Shown: positions 25,734 to 35,512, numbered from the stretch's first letter. The stretch: DNA of 50,090 nt from Deltaproteobacteria bacterium (GCA_024275075.1 JAJRZU010000050.1:1-50090), one strand, 5' to 3'. Notes: generated by a model from the sequence alone, not told the origin. Program-made: numbers and translations.

Positions 25734-27275
25734 TTACTCCCTCTTTTGCTCAATTCTCGGGAAGAGTACCTCAGGCTTATCTATCTTTGTGCCTGATTCT
25801 ATCCCGCCAAAATTACTGCTGTATTTCAGGTTAATATCCGACATGTCGTAATTTGAGTTAAGATGCTCTAATATCTTCACCGCGGATTCTGGTATGAACG
25901 GATAGATGAAAAGCGCGATCACGCGGATGCAGTCAAGCGCGGCATAGAGCACCGTCCCTAATCTGCCGGCTTTCTTCGGCTCCTTGGCCAGGCTCCATGG
26001 CGCCATATCATCGATATATTTATTGATCGCCGAAATAAATTCAAATATAGATATCAAAGCCTTGTTCATTGCAAGGGCATCCATGTGAATCTCTAACTGG
26101 AGATAGACTTCCTCCTTCTTCGCTATGAGCGCTTTCTCGCTCTGTGTGATCTCCGATACTTTTGGTATGACCCTGTCAAAGTACTTTACGACCATAGAGC
26201 ATACGCGGCTGAACAGGTTCCCCAGATCGTTCGCCAGGTCACTGTTTATTCTATGAATCAGGGCATGTTTGGAGAAGTCGCCGTCAAGTCCGAATGGTAC
26301 CTCCCGAAGCAGGAAATACCTTATCTGATCCACACCATAAGTCTGAACCAGCATATTCGGGTCTACCGCGTTTCGCAGCGACTTGCTCATCTTCTTCCCC
26401 TCAACAGTCCACCAGCCGTGCGCGAAGACCCTCTTTGGCGGCTCGATGCCGGCGGCAAAAAGGAACGTAGTCCAGTACACGGCGTGGAACCTGAGGATAT
26501 CCTTACCGATAACGTGCACATCCGCAGGCCAGTACTTGTTGAACATCCTGTCATCGGCCCTGTAACCGATACCTGAGAGGTAGTTCAGCAAGGCGTCGAA
26601 CCAGACATAAACGACGTGCTTGTCGTTCCCGGGAACGGGTACGCCCCAGGAAAATGTGGTCCTGCTTATGCTAAGATCCCTAAGCCCCTCTTTGATAAAG
26701 CTCAATATCTCGTTACGCCTTGATGCCGGTGCGATGAAGTCAGGATTGTCCTGAATATACTGCGAGAGCCTGTCCTGATATTTCGACATCCTAAAGAAAT
26801 AGCTCTCCTCTTTGAGCTTGTGCGGGTCACGGTTGCAGTCCGGGCATTTGCCGTCCGCCAACTGCTTTTCCGTCCAGAATGTCTCACACGGCGTACAGTA
26901 CCAGTCCTCATATTCACCAAGGTAGATATCACCGGCATCTAACACCTTTTTGAAGATATCCTGCACCACTTGCTTATGCCTGTCCTGAGACGTTCTGATA
27001 AAATCGTTGTTAGAGATATTCAGCTTCTCCCACAACTGCTGGTACCTTTTGACGACCCTGTCGGCAAGCTCTATCGGTGCCTCACCGTTAGCTTTCGCGG
27101 CGTTCTCCACCTTCTGGCCATGCTCATCGGCACCGGTCAGGAAGAACACATTGCACCCCATCATCCGCTTATAGCGCGCCAAAGCATCGCAGGCGATCGT
27201 AGTATACGCGTGCCCGATGTGCGGGACATCGTTTACATAGTATATCGGCGTTGTGATATAAAACTTTTTCGTCAT
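25734..27275 (-). CDS. metG: Methionyl-tRNA synthetase
   Basis: A 513-residue class I synthetase charging tRNA-Met. The HIGH motif is PHIGHAYT, the zinc knuckle is WYCTPCETFW with GKCPDCNRDPH (four Cys), and the KMSKS loop is KKMSKSLRNAVDP. The anticodon-binding helical domain follows (NDLGNLFSRVCSMVVKYFDR). There is no C-terminal EMAP/Trbp111-type tRNA-binding domain, so this is the short form. ATG 27275 is preferred over an adjacent TTG because AGGAG lies five bases upstream. It belongs to a run with holB, the PSP1 gene and tatD, a gene order common in many bacteria. Confidence 0.96.
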   Translation of the reverse strand: MTKKFYITTPIYYVNDVPHIGHAYTTIACDALARYKRMMGCNVFFLTGADEHGQKVENAAKANGEAPIELADRVVKRYQQLWEKLNISNNDFIRTSQDRHKQVVQDIFKKVLDAGDIYLGEYEDWYCTPCETFWTEKQLADGKCPDCNRDPHKLKEESYFFRMSKYQDRLSQYIQDNPDFIAPASRRNEILSFIKEGLRDLSISRTTFSWGVPVPGNDKHVVYVWFDALLNYLSGIGYRADDRMFNKYWPADVHVIGKDILRFHAVYWTTFLFAAGIEPPKRVFAHGWWTVEGKKMSKSLRNAVDPNMLVQTYGVDQIRYFLLREVPFGLDGDFSKHALIHRINSDLANDLGNLFSRVCSMVVKYFDRVIPKVSEITQSEKALIAKKEEVYLQLEIHMDALAMNKALISIFEFISAINKYIDDMAPWSLAKEPKKAGRLGTVLYAALDCIRVIALFIYPFIPESAVKILEHLNSNYDMSDINLKYSSNFGGIESGTKIDKPEVLFPRIEQKRE

Positions 27276-27299
27276 CAAAACTCCTGTAATAGAATTCTT

Positions 27300-28106
27300 T
27301 TAAGTTCGCTCTTTTTTTATGACCTGAATGTCCTCAACGCTGATGGTCTTCTCCTCACCAGTTTCTAAAATTACGAGGACCCTGTTGTTCAGGATCTCCT
27401 GCCGGATTACCTTACCGGCGCCAAAAGGTGTCTCCACTTTCTTCCCGCACTTTGGGAACCCCTTTTTCAGCCTGATGTAAGTGCTGTGCTCATAGGCGAG
27501 GCAGCACATCAACCTGCCGCAGGCGCCGGAGATCTTCATCGGGTTCAACGCGAGGTTCTGCTCCTTCGCCATCCTGACGGAGACCGGTTCAAATGAGCTG
27601 AGGAATGATGTGCAGCAAAATTCCCTGCCACAGTTACCGACGCCGCCGGTCATCTTCGCTTCGTCCCTCACCCCGATCTGCCGCATCTCTATCCTTGTGT
27701 GGAAATTATGCGCCAAATCCTTTACCAGCTCCCTGAAATCGACCCGATCCGCGGCGGTGAAATAGAAGATCGCCTTGCTCTCGTCGATCAGGAACTCTAC
27801 CCTCACAAGTTTCATGACGAGCTTGTGCTCAGTTATCTTCTCAAGGCATACATTGAACGCTTCCTTTTCCCTTTCCCTAAGCTCCTCATATTTCTCAAGA
27901 TCCTCTTCGGTAGCTTTCCTTATCAACTTGAATTCAGTGACAAATTTCTCGCTTTCGGTTTTTCTTTTCGCACACACGACCTTTGCCATCTTAGGCCCCT
28001 GGTTTGTCTTGACAACGATATACTCACCAGGAGCGATCTCGACATCAGTGGCCTCGACCCAGGCGGCGCTACAGTTACACCTTGTATTTATCTTTATTAG
28101 TTCCAT
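27300..28106 (-). CDS. PSP1 C-terminal domain protein (RicT/YaaT-like)
   Basis: About 268 residues. The central GGVGNCGREFCCTSFL and SGACGRLMCCLAYEH Cys motifs and the region FRELVKDLAHNFHTRIEMRQ followed by IGVRDEAKM define the PSP1 family. In Bacillus the homologue (RicT) is part of an Fe-S-carrying complex affecting RNase Y and RNA processing; in other phyla the role is unclear. The C-terminus (CGKKVETPFGAGKVIRQEIL) is a family extension. ATG 28106 has AAAGGA six bases upstream. Its position between holB and metG is the usual one. Confidence 0.92.
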   Translation of the reverse strand: MELIKINTRCNCSAAWVEATDVEIAPGEYIVVKTNQGPKMAKVVCAKRKTESEKFVTEFKLIRKATEEDLEKYEELREREKEAFNVCLEKITEHKLVMKLVRVEFLIDESKAIFYFTAADRVDFRELVKDLAHNFHTRIEMRQIGVRDEAKMTGGVGNCGREFCCTSFLSSFEPVSVRMAKEQNLALNPMKISGACGRLMCCLAYEHSTYIRLKKGFPKCGKKVETPFGAGKVIRQEILNNRVLVILETGEEKTISVEDIQVIKKERT

Positions 28107-28116
28107 TCCCATTCCT

Positions 28117-29109
28117 TTATGTACACAGCTCTATCATCATCGATTCAACAGCAAGCCTCTTATTGACATTTGCCATCACAGAGCTTTGTATCTGATTCAT
28201 AATATTTATTTTTTCAAAGAGTTCATCCTTAGTCAAGCGTGAAGATATTCTCATTATATCCTTAACAATATCCTTATTTATCAGATCATCCTTAAGTCCG
28301 GTTTGAAGCATCGCCGCATCCCTGTAAAAAGTCTTGATTATCTCTATCGTCTGCACCAACAGCTCTTTGTCAGAGCCGGACAGTTCGTTGCTGAAGCTTA
28401 TTATCCCCGCCAGGTTGTTTAATGACGCCTCCTTGACTCTCTTTACAAGCTCCCTTCTTAGCTGTATGATCTTAGAAAAATCAGAGTACTCAATTTTCGC
28501 GAAACTCCCCTGCAAAAAAGCTGATATAACCTGCGCTTCGTCACCGCCAAGAGCATACCGCCTGATTAATTCTCCTGTGATATCCGCATCCTTGAGCGGA
28601 TTGAACCTCAGCTTCTGGCACCTTGAAACGATAGTCGGTAATAACATGTTAATCTTCGATGTGACCAAGATTATTACCGTATCGCGGGCAGGTTCCTCAA
28701 GCGTTTTTAATAGGGCGTTTGCGGCCTCGACCCGCAATTTTTCCGTTTCATCTATTATACAGAATTTAAACTTAGCTTCATATTTACCATATTGCAGTTT
28801 TCTTTGCAAATCCCTTATCATGTCGATCTTTATCACGGACTTTTCCGGGGAGATAATCAACATATCAGGGTGGTTACCCGCCTGTATCTTTCTGCATGGC
28901 GCGCAAAAAGAGCAGGAATCACCAGCATTGCCGCTTGAGCCTGACGAGTTCTCACAAAAAACATACTGGGCAAACGCCTTCGCGACGGTCTTCTTACCTA
29001 TCTCATCAGGCCCGTAGAAGAGATACGCATGAGCAAGCCTGTCAGAACGGTAGGCATTTATCATCTGCTCTATCTGCTCGTTATGACCAACTATATCATC
29101 GATTTTCAT
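28117..29109 (-). CDS. holB: DNA polymerase III delta' subunit
   Basis: About 330 residues, an AAA+ clamp-loader subunit. MKIDDIVGHNEQIEQMINAY starts the N-terminal domain, HAYLFYGPDEIGKKTVAKAF is a degenerate Walker A typical of delta', a zinc site lies in CENSSGSS...CSFCAPCRKI, and NALLKTLEEPARDTVIILVT followed by PTIVSRCQKLRF contains the SRC motif. It loads the sliding clamp at replication forks. I start at ATG 29109 (MKIDDIVGH); seven codons further upstream would deepen the overlap with plsC, which is already 14 bp. The lack of an ATP-binding consensus is normal for this subunit. Confidence 0.93.
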   Translation of the reverse strand: MKIDDIVGHNEQIEQMINAYRSDRLAHAYLFYGPDEIGKKTVAKAFAQYVFCENSSGSSGNAGDSCSFCAPCRKIQAGNHPDMLIISPEKSVIKIDMIRDLQRKLQYGKYEAKFKFCIIDETEKLRVEAANALLKTLEEPARDTVIILVTSKINMLLPTIVSRCQKLRFNPLKDADITGELIRRYALGGDEAQVISAFLQGSFAKIEYSDFSKIIQLRRELVKRVKEASLNNLAGIISFSNELSGSDKELLVQTIEIIKTFYRDAAMLQTGLKDDLINKDIVKDIMRISSRLTKDELFEKINIMNQIQSSVMANVNKRLAVESMMIELCT

Positions 29110-29824
29110 CACTCGCACCAGCCATATCATCCAGATTCTTTTGTATCTGCTGTTTTATCCGCTCTAACAACCCCTTCCTCTCCTCTTTACTCATACTTTC
29201 CGTATAGATCGGTGCGTCTATCTTTATGTGAATATTATTTTTTTTTATCATAAAGCGTTTTGGGCTCGTTATCATAGAGCTGCCAGAGATGGTAACTGGT
29301 ACTATCGGCGCACCTGCCTTGTTTATCAGGATCAGGCTCCCGCGCTTGAACGGTAGCAGTTCCCCATCCAGGCTCCTTGTCCCTTCTGGGAAGATGACCA
29401 CGGAGAACCCTTTGTTGATCGCCCGCACAGACCGCTCGATGCTCCTTATGGCGCTCCGTTTGTGCTCCCTGTCAATACTTATGTACCTCGCGGCTCTCAT
29501 CGACCAGCCAAGGAAAGGGATACGAAAGAGCTCTTTTTTTGCTATCCACTTTAATTGTACCGGGAAGTACGCGGCGATCGAAAATATGTCAAAAATACCC
29601 TGATGATTTGATATGAATATCTGAGGCCTGTCTGTAAGCAGGTTCTCCATGCCGGTGATCGTTACCTTGATACCGCTTGATAGTATTACAAGCTTCCCCC
29701 ATAACCGGGCAATTCTGTGCGCCACCCTGCCCGACGGGTCAAACATACCAAGAACTGTAGCAATAGTACCCATTACTACAGATTCCACAAACCATAATAT
29801 CCATACGAATAAGCTATATATCAT
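29096..29824 (-). CDS. plsC: 1-acyl-sn-glycerol-3-phosphate acyltransferase
   Basis: A 242-residue inner-membrane enzyme of phospholipid synthesis. It begins with a hydrophobic helix (SLFVWILWFVESVVMGTIAT). The acyltransferase motifs are FISNHQGIFDIFSIA (block I, NHx4D), RAARYISIDREHKRSAIRSI (block II), VVIFPEGTRSLDGELLPFKR (block III) and GAPIVPVTISGS (block IV). It would turn lysophosphatidic acid into phosphatidic acid. It overlaps holB by 14 bp and lies 12 bp after the small heme lipoprotein gene, within the same transcript. Confidence 0.92.
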   Translation of the reverse strand: MIYSLFVWILWFVESVVMGTIATVLGMFDPSGRVAHRIARLWGKLVILSSGIKVTITGMENLLTDRPQIFISNHQGIFDIFSIAAYFPVQLKWIAKKELFRIPFLGWSMRAARYISIDREHKRSAIRSIERSVRAINKGFSVVIFPEGTRSLDGELLPFKRGSLILINKAGAPIVPVTISGSSMITSPKRFMIKKNNIHIKIDAPIYTESMSKEERKGLLERIKQQIQKNLDDMAGASDENR

Positions 29825-29836
29825 TTATCAGAAGAT

Positions 29837-30133
29837 CTAATCTCCGCTTTCTTCCTGCAATAACAAAAGGATTTCATAAGCATCTTCGTGAGATATCTCT
29901 ATCTTCGCGCCCTGCGGGTTCTGCTTGCTTAAAGACACCATCCGCTTCACGATATTCTCCCAATCAGCTTTTGTATACTTCTTTTTGTATATCCTGTCTG
30001 AGAAGTGGCATTTGCTGCAACGTCGGTTTAATAACTCCTTGGCCTTAGCCAGCCTTTCAGCTTTGTTTTTACATGATATAGTCGTGACACTCATGATAAA
30101 TATTAATGCCATGTAAATAATAAATTTCTTCAT
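29837..30133 (-). CDS. Small c-type cytochrome lipoprotein (single CXXCH)
   Basis: A 98-residue protein. The N-terminal signal (KKFIIYMALIFIMSVTTISC) ends in a lipobox-like TISC with Cys21. One heme motif CSKCH is at 39-43, followed by a helical domain (KKYTKADWENIVKRMVSLSK) of the type found in short periplasmic monoheme cytochromes. No obvious distal Met is conserved near the end; KRMVSLSK offers one candidate. ATG 30133 is chosen for the strong site GAGGGGGAG just upstream; an 18-codon extension would overlap the promoter. It heads the transcript that continues with plsC and holB, which is an unusual lead gene. Confidence 0.85.
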   Translation of the reverse strand: MKKFIIYMALIFIMSVTTISCKNKAERLAKAKELLNRRCSKCHFSDRIYKKKYTKADWENIVKRMVSLSKQNPQGAKIEISHEDAYEILLLLQEESGD

Positions 30134-30158
30134 CGGCTCTCCCCCTCTTTTTTTATTA

Positions 30159-30187
30159 CGTATATCATTTAAATCATGAACTGTCAA
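30159..30187 (-). promoter_or_regulatory. Sigma-70-type promoter for the heme lipoprotein-plsC-holB run
   Basis: On the minus strand TTGACA (30187-30182), a 17-base spacer and TATACG (30164-30159). It lies 25 bp before the ATG at 30133, with the ribosome site in between. Confidence 0.6.
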
Positions 30188-30292
30188 TTATTATCAGGTT
30201 TAATCTAAGAAAGTCTCGTGGATCAAGTGATGGGTAGTATTTGTAGGCTGTATATATGTTTTACCTTTTTGCGAAGGAGATCATTGCGCGCC

Positions 30293-31345
30293 TCACTGCG
30301 TCAATAGTCTTATGACTTCACCTGTGATCTTATCCAAAGCTACGAGCTTTTGCGCCCCGCCATTCTTAAAAGCTTCGTTCGGCATCCCAAATACAATCGA
30401 TGACGCTTCATCCTGGGCGACAGTACCGGCGCCGGCCTCTCTCATAGCGAGGATACCGTCAGAACCGTCATGCCCCATACCAGTAAGTATGACCCCGACA
30501 GCGTTTGCACCGGCATTTTCCGCCACGGATCTCATCATCACGTCAACGGACGGGCAATAACCGCTGACCGGCTGACCGGCGTTACACGTTACTTTGTAAC
30601 TGCCACCTATGCGCCTGAGAGTCAAGTGCTTTTGCCCGGGGGCGACAAGTATCCTGCCAGGGATGACTTCATCACCACTCTCGGCCTCCTTCGCGTCCAT
30701 CGCGCAGATATCGTTAAGCCGCTCCGCGAACATCCTCGTGAACCCCGCGGGCATGTGCTGTACAACGATAACGCCCGGCGTGTTCGCAGGGAACCCTGCG
30801 ACTACCCTCTTGATAGCTTCGGTGCCGCCGGTAGATGCCCCGATCGCGATTATCTGCACTTTTGATTTACCTATATCATCATTATTGCCTTTATGAGACA
30901 AAACATCCTTGGCGCCGTTTATGCTTTTCCAGTGAGTCACGTTTGCAGTGGATGCAATCTTCACTTTCGCGCGCAACTCCTTGATCATCGCCGCCAGCCC
31001 CTGCGGTACATTCGCCAACGGTTTGGAGATAAAATCGACAGCGCCCGCCTCGAGAGCGTCAAGCGTTACGCTTTTACCTTTTTGAGTGAGTGAGCTGACC
31101 ATCACAACCGGTATCGGGAACTGCGGCATGAGCCGTCTTAGAAACTCAACGCCATTCATTCTGGGCATCTCGACATCGAGCGTGAGGACGTCCGGCCTGT
31201 ATTTTATTATCTTATCGCGGGCAACGTAAGGGTCTGGCGCGGTGGCGACCACCTGTATGTCAGGATCCTTGGACAGGCCGTTGGCAAGGATCGTGCGTAC
31301 TAACGACGAATCATCAACGACTATTACGCGGATCGGTTTGTTCAT
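30293..31345 (-). CDS. cheB: Chemotaxis response regulator protein-glutamate methylesterase
   Basis: 350 residues. The N-terminal receiver domain has VIVVDDSSLVR, the phospho-Asp in VLTLDVEMPRMNG, the switch Ser in VMVSSLT and Lys in FISKPL. The C-terminal methylesterase domain has the catalytic triad in IGASTGGTEAI (Ser), VVQHMPAGFT (His) and LTGMGHDGSDG (Asp). It removes methyl groups from (or deamidates) chemoreceptors, opposing CheR. Its ATG overlaps the cheR stop by 4 bp, so the two antagonists are translationally coupled. Confidence 0.96.
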   Translation of the reverse strand: MNKPIRVIVVDDSSLVRTILANGLSKDPDIQVVATAPDPYVARDKIIKYRPDVLTLDVEMPRMNGVEFLRRLMPQFPIPVVMVSSLTQKGKSVTLDALEAGAVDFISKPLANVPQGLAAMIKELRAKVKIASTANVTHWKSINGAKDVLSHKGNNDDIGKSKVQIIAIGASTGGTEAIKRVVAGFPANTPGVIVVQHMPAGFTRMFAERLNDICAMDAKEAESGDEVIPGRILVAPGQKHLTLRRIGGSYKVTCNAGQPVSGYCPSVDVMMRSVAENAGANAVGVILTGMGHDGSDGILAMREAGAGTVAQDEASSIVFGMPNEAFKNGGAQKLVALDKITGEVIRLLTQ

Positions 31346-32247
31346 TTTATAACCTTTTGTAGAGAGCCGGTCCTTTGGTAGACCGCCGGTTTAATATAAC
31401 AATACGGGCATCTATCCCTCGGCAGGCTCTCTGAATGCCCGATAAAAAGATAGCCGTCTTGCGCGGTCTGTTTAAAAAACCTGTAGATAAGTTTTTCGCG
31501 GGTCGGCGCGTCAAAGTAGATCATGACATTCCGGCAAAAGATTATGTGAAAAGATTGTCTGAACGGGAAAGTCCTGTTCATAAGGTTGAAGTGACGAAAA
31601 GTGACCTCTTTCTTTACACATTCCTTTACCGCCCACTGGTCGCCGCTTTGATGAATAAAATATTTCTTGCGTAAAACCTCAGGCACCAGGTTCACCTGCT
31701 CGTCCGTATACACCCCTGATTTCGCCAGACTCAGCGCGTGAGATGAGATATCGGTCGCGAGTATCCCCGCATTCCACGATACATATCTTTCACTGAAATA
31801 TTCAAGCAACAGCATGGCGAGCATATACGGCTCCTCACCGGATGAGCAACCGGCGCACCAGATTCTTATATCATTTGATTTTTGCCGCCTTAGTCGCTGG
31901 ACAATCACCGGCAGGGCGGTATTTACAAAATAATCGAAGTGGGCTCTTTCTCTGTTAAAAAAAGTGTAATTCGTTGAGATAAAGTTTGCCAGCTCCGCTA
32001 AAGCTTTCCCTGACTTGTCCGCTATTATGCTGTCATAGTATTGTCTAAAGGATTCATACCCCTCGGCGCGAAGCAGTTTTTGTAACCGGCTGACAATAAA
32101 GGTACGTTTCTTTTCAGACAGGTTTATACCGAAACGCTCATAGATAAGGGAGCGCATTAAGTGAAACTCTTTCTCTGATATCGTCATACTCCCTAACGAG
32201 ACCTGGATTCCCATATCTTTTTTACAAACCTGTCCTGAATTAATCAT
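31342..32247 (-). CDS. cheR: Chemotaxis protein methyltransferase
   Basis: The SAM-dependent receptor methyltransferase. The N-terminal helical domain is EFHLMRSLIYERFGINLSEK; the SAM pocket is IRIWCAGCSSGEEPYMLAML; further motifs are ILATDISSHALSLAKSGVY and FHIIFCRNVMIYFD. The start is uncertain. The frame is open to 32292, but that end is inside a family-2 repeat fragment. ATG 32247 has AGGGGAC five bases upstream; ATG 32214 or 32187 (MTISEKEF, closest to usual homologue starts) are alternatives. It lies after the mcp gene, separated by repeats and a strong hairpin. Confidence 0.93.
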   Translation of the reverse strand: MINSGQVCKKDMGIQVSLGSMTISEKEFHLMRSLIYERFGINLSEKKRTFIVSRLQKLLRAEGYESFRQYYDSIIADKSGKALAELANFISTNYTFFNRERAHFDYFVNTALPVIVQRLRRQKSNDIRIWCAGCSSGEEPYMLAMLLLEYFSERYVSWNAGILATDISSHALSLAKSGVYTDEQVNLVPEVLRKKYFIHQSGDQWAVKECVKKEVTFRHFNLMNRTFPFRQSFHIIFCRNVMIYFDAPTREKLIYRFFKQTAQDGYLFIGHSESLPRDRCPYCYIKPAVYQRTGSLQKVIK

Positions 32248-32256
32248 TCGTCCCCT

Positions 32257-32301
32257 GAAGGGCATGTTGCCCAATCCTTCGCTATCTGGCAAAAGTCCCT
32301 A
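32257..32301 (+). repeat. Dispersed repeat family 2, copy D (ends only)
   Basis: The two ends of the family are joined directly: GAAGGGCATGTTGCCCAAT followed by CCTTCGCTATCTGGCAAAAG and TCCCT. The central GC-rich block of copies A and B is missing. It overlaps the open frame upstream of the likely cheR start. Confidence 0.6.
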
Positions 32302-32317
32302 AAGACATCCCACCTTA

Positions 32318-32342
32318 CTCCTCCCCCTTGATGGGGGAGGAG
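32318..32342. repeat. Perfect 10-bp hairpin between mcp and cheR
   Basis: CTCCTCCCCC (32318-32327), loop TTGAT, GGGGGAGGAG (32333-32342). There is no T-run after it on the minus strand, so a standard terminator is doubtful. A relative (CCCCCCTC-TTGAT-GGGAGGGGG) occurs at 43979-44000, suggesting a small dispersed palindrome. Confidence 0.6.
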
Positions 32343-32347
32343 CTTTC

Positions 32348-32411
32348 AGCTGACGCGCCTGTTTTTGCTGTGGGTTTGATTCCCGTCAGCTTGCTACGGG
32401 GTAGTTCATTA
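32348..32411 (-). repeat. Dispersed repeat family 1, copy E
   Basis: Read on the minus strand: TGAACTACCCCGTAGCAAGC, TGACGGGAATCAAACCCACA, then GCAAAAACAGGCGCGTCAGC. This is a shortened form like copy A. It lies downstream of the mcp stop and upstream of cheR, in the same orientation as those genes. Confidence 0.65.
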
Positions 32412-32430
32412 AGCTACGCAGTCTTAATGC

Positions 32431-34863
32431 TTAGTACCTGCCAAACTCTTTGTCATCAAGCGCGATTACGTCACTTGGCTTAACCGGTGCGGCGCCTGCC
32501 GTCGTCCCATGCGGCTCATCATGAGAGATAGCGGCTAAGTGCCTGCCGCCACTGCCGCCACTGCCTCCCACCGCCACCTGACGCTGCTCCATAGCGTGTG
32601 TCTCGATCGCTTTTTGAGCAGTCAGCTTAAATGCGTTTAACATTGTCTGCATCTGCGTAGCCTGCCCTGATAACTGTATTGCGGCGGACGCGCTCTCTTC
32701 CGCGTTAGCCGTATTCTGCTGCGTGACCTGCTCGATCTGACCTAACCCCTGGTTGATCTGGGTTATCCCCTGCGACTGTTCTGTAGAAGCCGCGGCGATC
32801 TCGGCGACGAGGTCTGACACTTTTGTGACGCTATCCACTATCTCTTCTAAAGCGCCTGCCGTCTTCGTTACGATTTCACTGCCGGAATCAACTTTTTTCA
32901 CCGAACCCTCGATCAGCTCGGCGGTCTCTTTCGCCGCTTTCGCGCTTCTCGCGGCAAGGTTTCTCACCTCCTCGGCGACAACGGCGAAACCCTTACCGTG
33001 TTTACCCGCCCGGGCGGCCTCAACAGCGGCGTTCAAAGCAAGCAGGTTAGTCTGGAACGCAATCTCATCGATGACTTTGATTATCTTTGATATGTTCTTG
33101 CTCGAAGCGTTGATCTCTTCCATAGCGCTTATCATCTGCTTCATCTGCGCATTACCGGTATCCGCGACCTCACTCGCCTGTGACGCGAGCTGGTTCGCCT
33201 GGGTAGCGTTCTCGGCGTTCTGTTTGGTCTGGGAGCCGATCTGGGTCATCGCACTCGTTATCTGCTCAAGCGAGCTCGCCTGCTCTGTCGCGCCCTGAGA
33301 GAGCGACTGGCTCGAATCAGACACCTGTTGAGAGCCATAAGTGATCTGGTCAGACGCCGAAGATACCTGCCCTAACGTATCGTTCAACGAGTCCAGCGAA
33401 CTGCTTATCGCCACCTTGATCAACGCGTGATCACCTTTATAGTTACCGGTTACCTTTTTGGTCAGGTCACCTTTCGCCATCTCTTCTAACACTCCTTTCG
33501 CCTCGGAGATCGGCTCTAAGATAGCGTCAAGCATCGTGTTGATTCCGCGTATCATCTCTCCCCAGCTGCCTTTGAAAGCGGCTGCGTTGCCGCGGGCGTC
33601 AAGTTTCCCCTCCTGCCCTGCCAGAATAAGGGAAGTGGTCTCCTCGAGCAGGCCGGTCATCGCGTCTATACATGAGTTCAGGCTGTCCTTTATCTCGTTG
33701 AAATCCCCTTTGTATTCCTCGGAGATCTTCGGTGGGATTATACCGTTACCGATTTGGCTGACATAATCAGAAGTAACGTTGATCGGTTTGACAAACGCCT
33801 CCACAGTCTCGTTCATACCTTTGACGATACCCTGGAACTCGAAATTTATCTTATCTACATCGGCGCGGACGCTCAACTCTCCAGATTCCACGGCGTCTGT
33901 AAGGCGCTTGCTCTCGTCAAGCAGGTTCGTTATGTTCGTCATTATTCCTTTGGTTATCCCAAAGAGCAGTAGCGCGATGATTACAGTCACAATGATAAGC
34001 GTCGTCACAAAGGAGCGCGTAACAGCCGCGAGCGCTTTTACCTGATATTTGTCGTTTGCAGAGCTTAATGCGTCTACCTTCTCCATCAGCTCATCGAGCA
34101 GCGGAGCTATGGAATGCGCGGAAGCACGAAAAATCTCCGTCTCCGCAACGACTTTTTTAGACGCGGCTACCATGCTTTGGAAGATAGCGGTATATTTATC
34201 TATGCCATCTTTAAATATCTGTTTCGCTTCATCAGAAAGCTTTGAGTTATCCACTATATCCTTAAAGACCGCCAGTTCTGCACCCATTTTCTTTACATAC
34301 TTGTCATCCCCTCTTAAGAGAAAGTCCTTTTCGTGGCGGCGCATCATCAATAATGAGTTGTACAAAGCAGTCTCACCTTTATGGTCTTTAAATATGGCCT
34401 CCACCTTGTGAGCGATGTCCCTTAATTTACCTTGTTCCCCGCTCTTATACTCCAGCCCGAGCTCTTCTTCTAATACTACAACGTTATTAAAACTCGTCTC
34501 ATAAGACTTAACGGCATTATTAAGCTTTGCTACAATGGCCTTTATCTGCGGCTCTTTGGATAACGTATCCAACTTGCCTGTTTTTTCATATATCGCCGCT
34601 ATGGTCTTGGCCTGTTTGTCAAGATACTTCTTATCCTTTCGCATCAAGAAGTCCTTCTCGTTACGCCTCGCGGCAAGAGATTCAATGCCCAGCTCAAGGG
34701 TCAGCGCATCCATGGCGGTCACTCTTTTATCTTCAAGCTTCGCCGTTTTCTGGATGTTTCGCCCGGAGTTGTAAACCAGCCCGATAACAATAAAGCCCAC
34801 CACCAACACTACTGCTATTAGCACCATCTTGTGTAATATTTTCATATTTTCATAAAACTTCAT
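32431..34863 (-). CDS. mcp: Methyl-accepting chemotaxis protein with HBM-like sensor domain
   Basis: 810 residues. TM1 is at about 12-32 and TM2 at about 283-305. The periplasmic domain carries two similar helical segments ([20 protein letters not shown] and [20 protein letters not shown]), the pattern of helical bimodular (HBM) ligand domains that bind small organic acids in known cases. After TM2 come HAMP-like segments in series up to about residue 490. The signalling tip is [20 protein letters not shown] followed by [18 protein letters not shown]. The C-terminus ends [10 protein letters not shown]; the final aromatic-x-x-aromatic could be a CheR tether. A strong ribosome site (AAGGGGGAGAC) precedes the ATG. 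The ligand is unknown. Confidence 0.93.
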   Translation of the reverse strand: MKFYENMKILHKMVLIAVVLVVGFIVIGLVYNSGRNIQKTAKLEDKRVTAMDALTLELGIESLAARRNEKDFLMRKDKKYLDKQAKTIAAIYEKTGKLDTLSKEPQIKAIVAKLNNAVKSYETSFNNVVVLEEELGLEYKSGEQGKLRDIAHKVEAIFKDHKGETALYNSLLMMRRHEKDFLLRGDDKYVKKMGAELAVFKDIVDNSKLSDEAKQIFKDGIDKYTAIFQSMVAASKKVVAETEIFRASAHSIAPLLDELMEKVDALSSANDKYQVKALAAVTRSFVTTLIIVTVIIALLLFGITKGIMTNITNLLDESKRLTDAVESGELSVRADVDKINFEFQGIVKGMNETVEAFVKPINVTSDYVSQIGNGIIPPKISEEYKGDFNEIKDSLNSCIDAMTGLLEETTSLILAGQEGKLDARGNAAAFKGSWGEMIRGINTMLDAILEPISEAKGVLEEMAKGDLTKKVTGNYKGDHALIKVAISSSLDSLNDTLGQVSSASDQITYGSQQVSDSSQSLSQGATEQASSLEQITSAMTQIGSQTKQNAENATQANQLASQASEVADTGNAQMKQMISAMEEINASSKNISKIIKVIDEIAFQTNLLALNAAVEAARAGKHGKGFAVVAEEVRNLAARSAKAAKETAELIEGSVKKVDSGSEIVTKTAGALEEIVDSVTKVSDLVAEIAAASTEQSQGITQINQGLGQIEQVTQQNTANAEESASAAIQLSGQATQMQTMLNAFKLTAQKAIETHAMEQRQVAVGGSGGSGGRHLAAISHDEPHGTTAGAAPVKPSDVIALDDKEFGRY

Positions 34864-34959
34864 TTTCTTTGTCTCCCCCTTACTTTTTATTCCCCACTCT
34901 AATAATATCTTTCATGGTAATAAGAGAACCTCGCTGTGATAAGTGTTTCGCACCCGCTA

Positions 34960-35511
34960 TTATCCAGCCGTCGCTCGTTTCTTCTCCTTCGCCGGCGCCG
35001 CTCCTTTTAACATCTCCAGCTCTTCGTCGTAAAGTAGCCTGCTCACGTCAAGGATTATTTTTACATCCTCTTCCATCTTTCCCATACCTTTGATGAATCT
35101 GCCGCGGTCACCCCTGCCAGTCCTTGGCGGCGGTTCCACCTGGTCTTCAGGTATGTTCGCGACCTCGCTCACCTCGTCAACGACAAGCCCGACCGCCATA
35201 TCATTGATGTTCACGACAATAATGCATGTGCGGTCATCATACTCTTTGGGCTCTAACCTGAACCGGGTGCGCACATCTATCACCGGTATGATCTTCCCGC
35301 GAAGATTGATCACCCCCCTGACGAAGTCCGGCATATCAGGCACCTTCGTGATCCTCTGGATACCTATGATCTCGGTGACGAACCGGATCTCAATACCGTA
35401 ATCTTCCTTCGCAAGATGGAAGGTCAAATATTTGTCCTTCTGGGCATCCTCTTCATCTTCATCGTACAGTTCATCGTCTAACTTCTCTACGATACCTTTG
35501 TTCTGCGCCAT
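34960..35511 (-). CDS. cheW: Chemotaxis coupling protein
   Basis: 183 residues linking receptors to CheA. After an acidic N-terminal extension (LDDELYDEDEEDAQKD) comes the SH3-like CheW fold: KYLTFHLAKEDYGIEIRFVT, VPDMPDFVRGVINLRGKIIP, VIDVRTRF and VGLVVDEVSEV. The Lys- and Ala-rich tail is short. The start codon lies one base after the cheA stop and the ribosome site (GGAGGGGAG) is the end of cheA, so the two are coupled. Confidence 0.95.
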   Translation of the reverse strand: MAQNKGIVEKLDDELYDEDEEDAQKDKYLTFHLAKEDYGIEIRFVTEIIGIQRITKVPDMPDFVRGVINLRGKIIPVIDVRTRFRLEPKEYDDRTCIIVVNINDMAVGLVVDEVSEVANIPEDQVEPPPRTGRGDRGRFIKGMGKMEEDVKIILDVSRLLYDEELEMLKGAAPAKEKKRATAG

Positions 35512-35512
35512 A

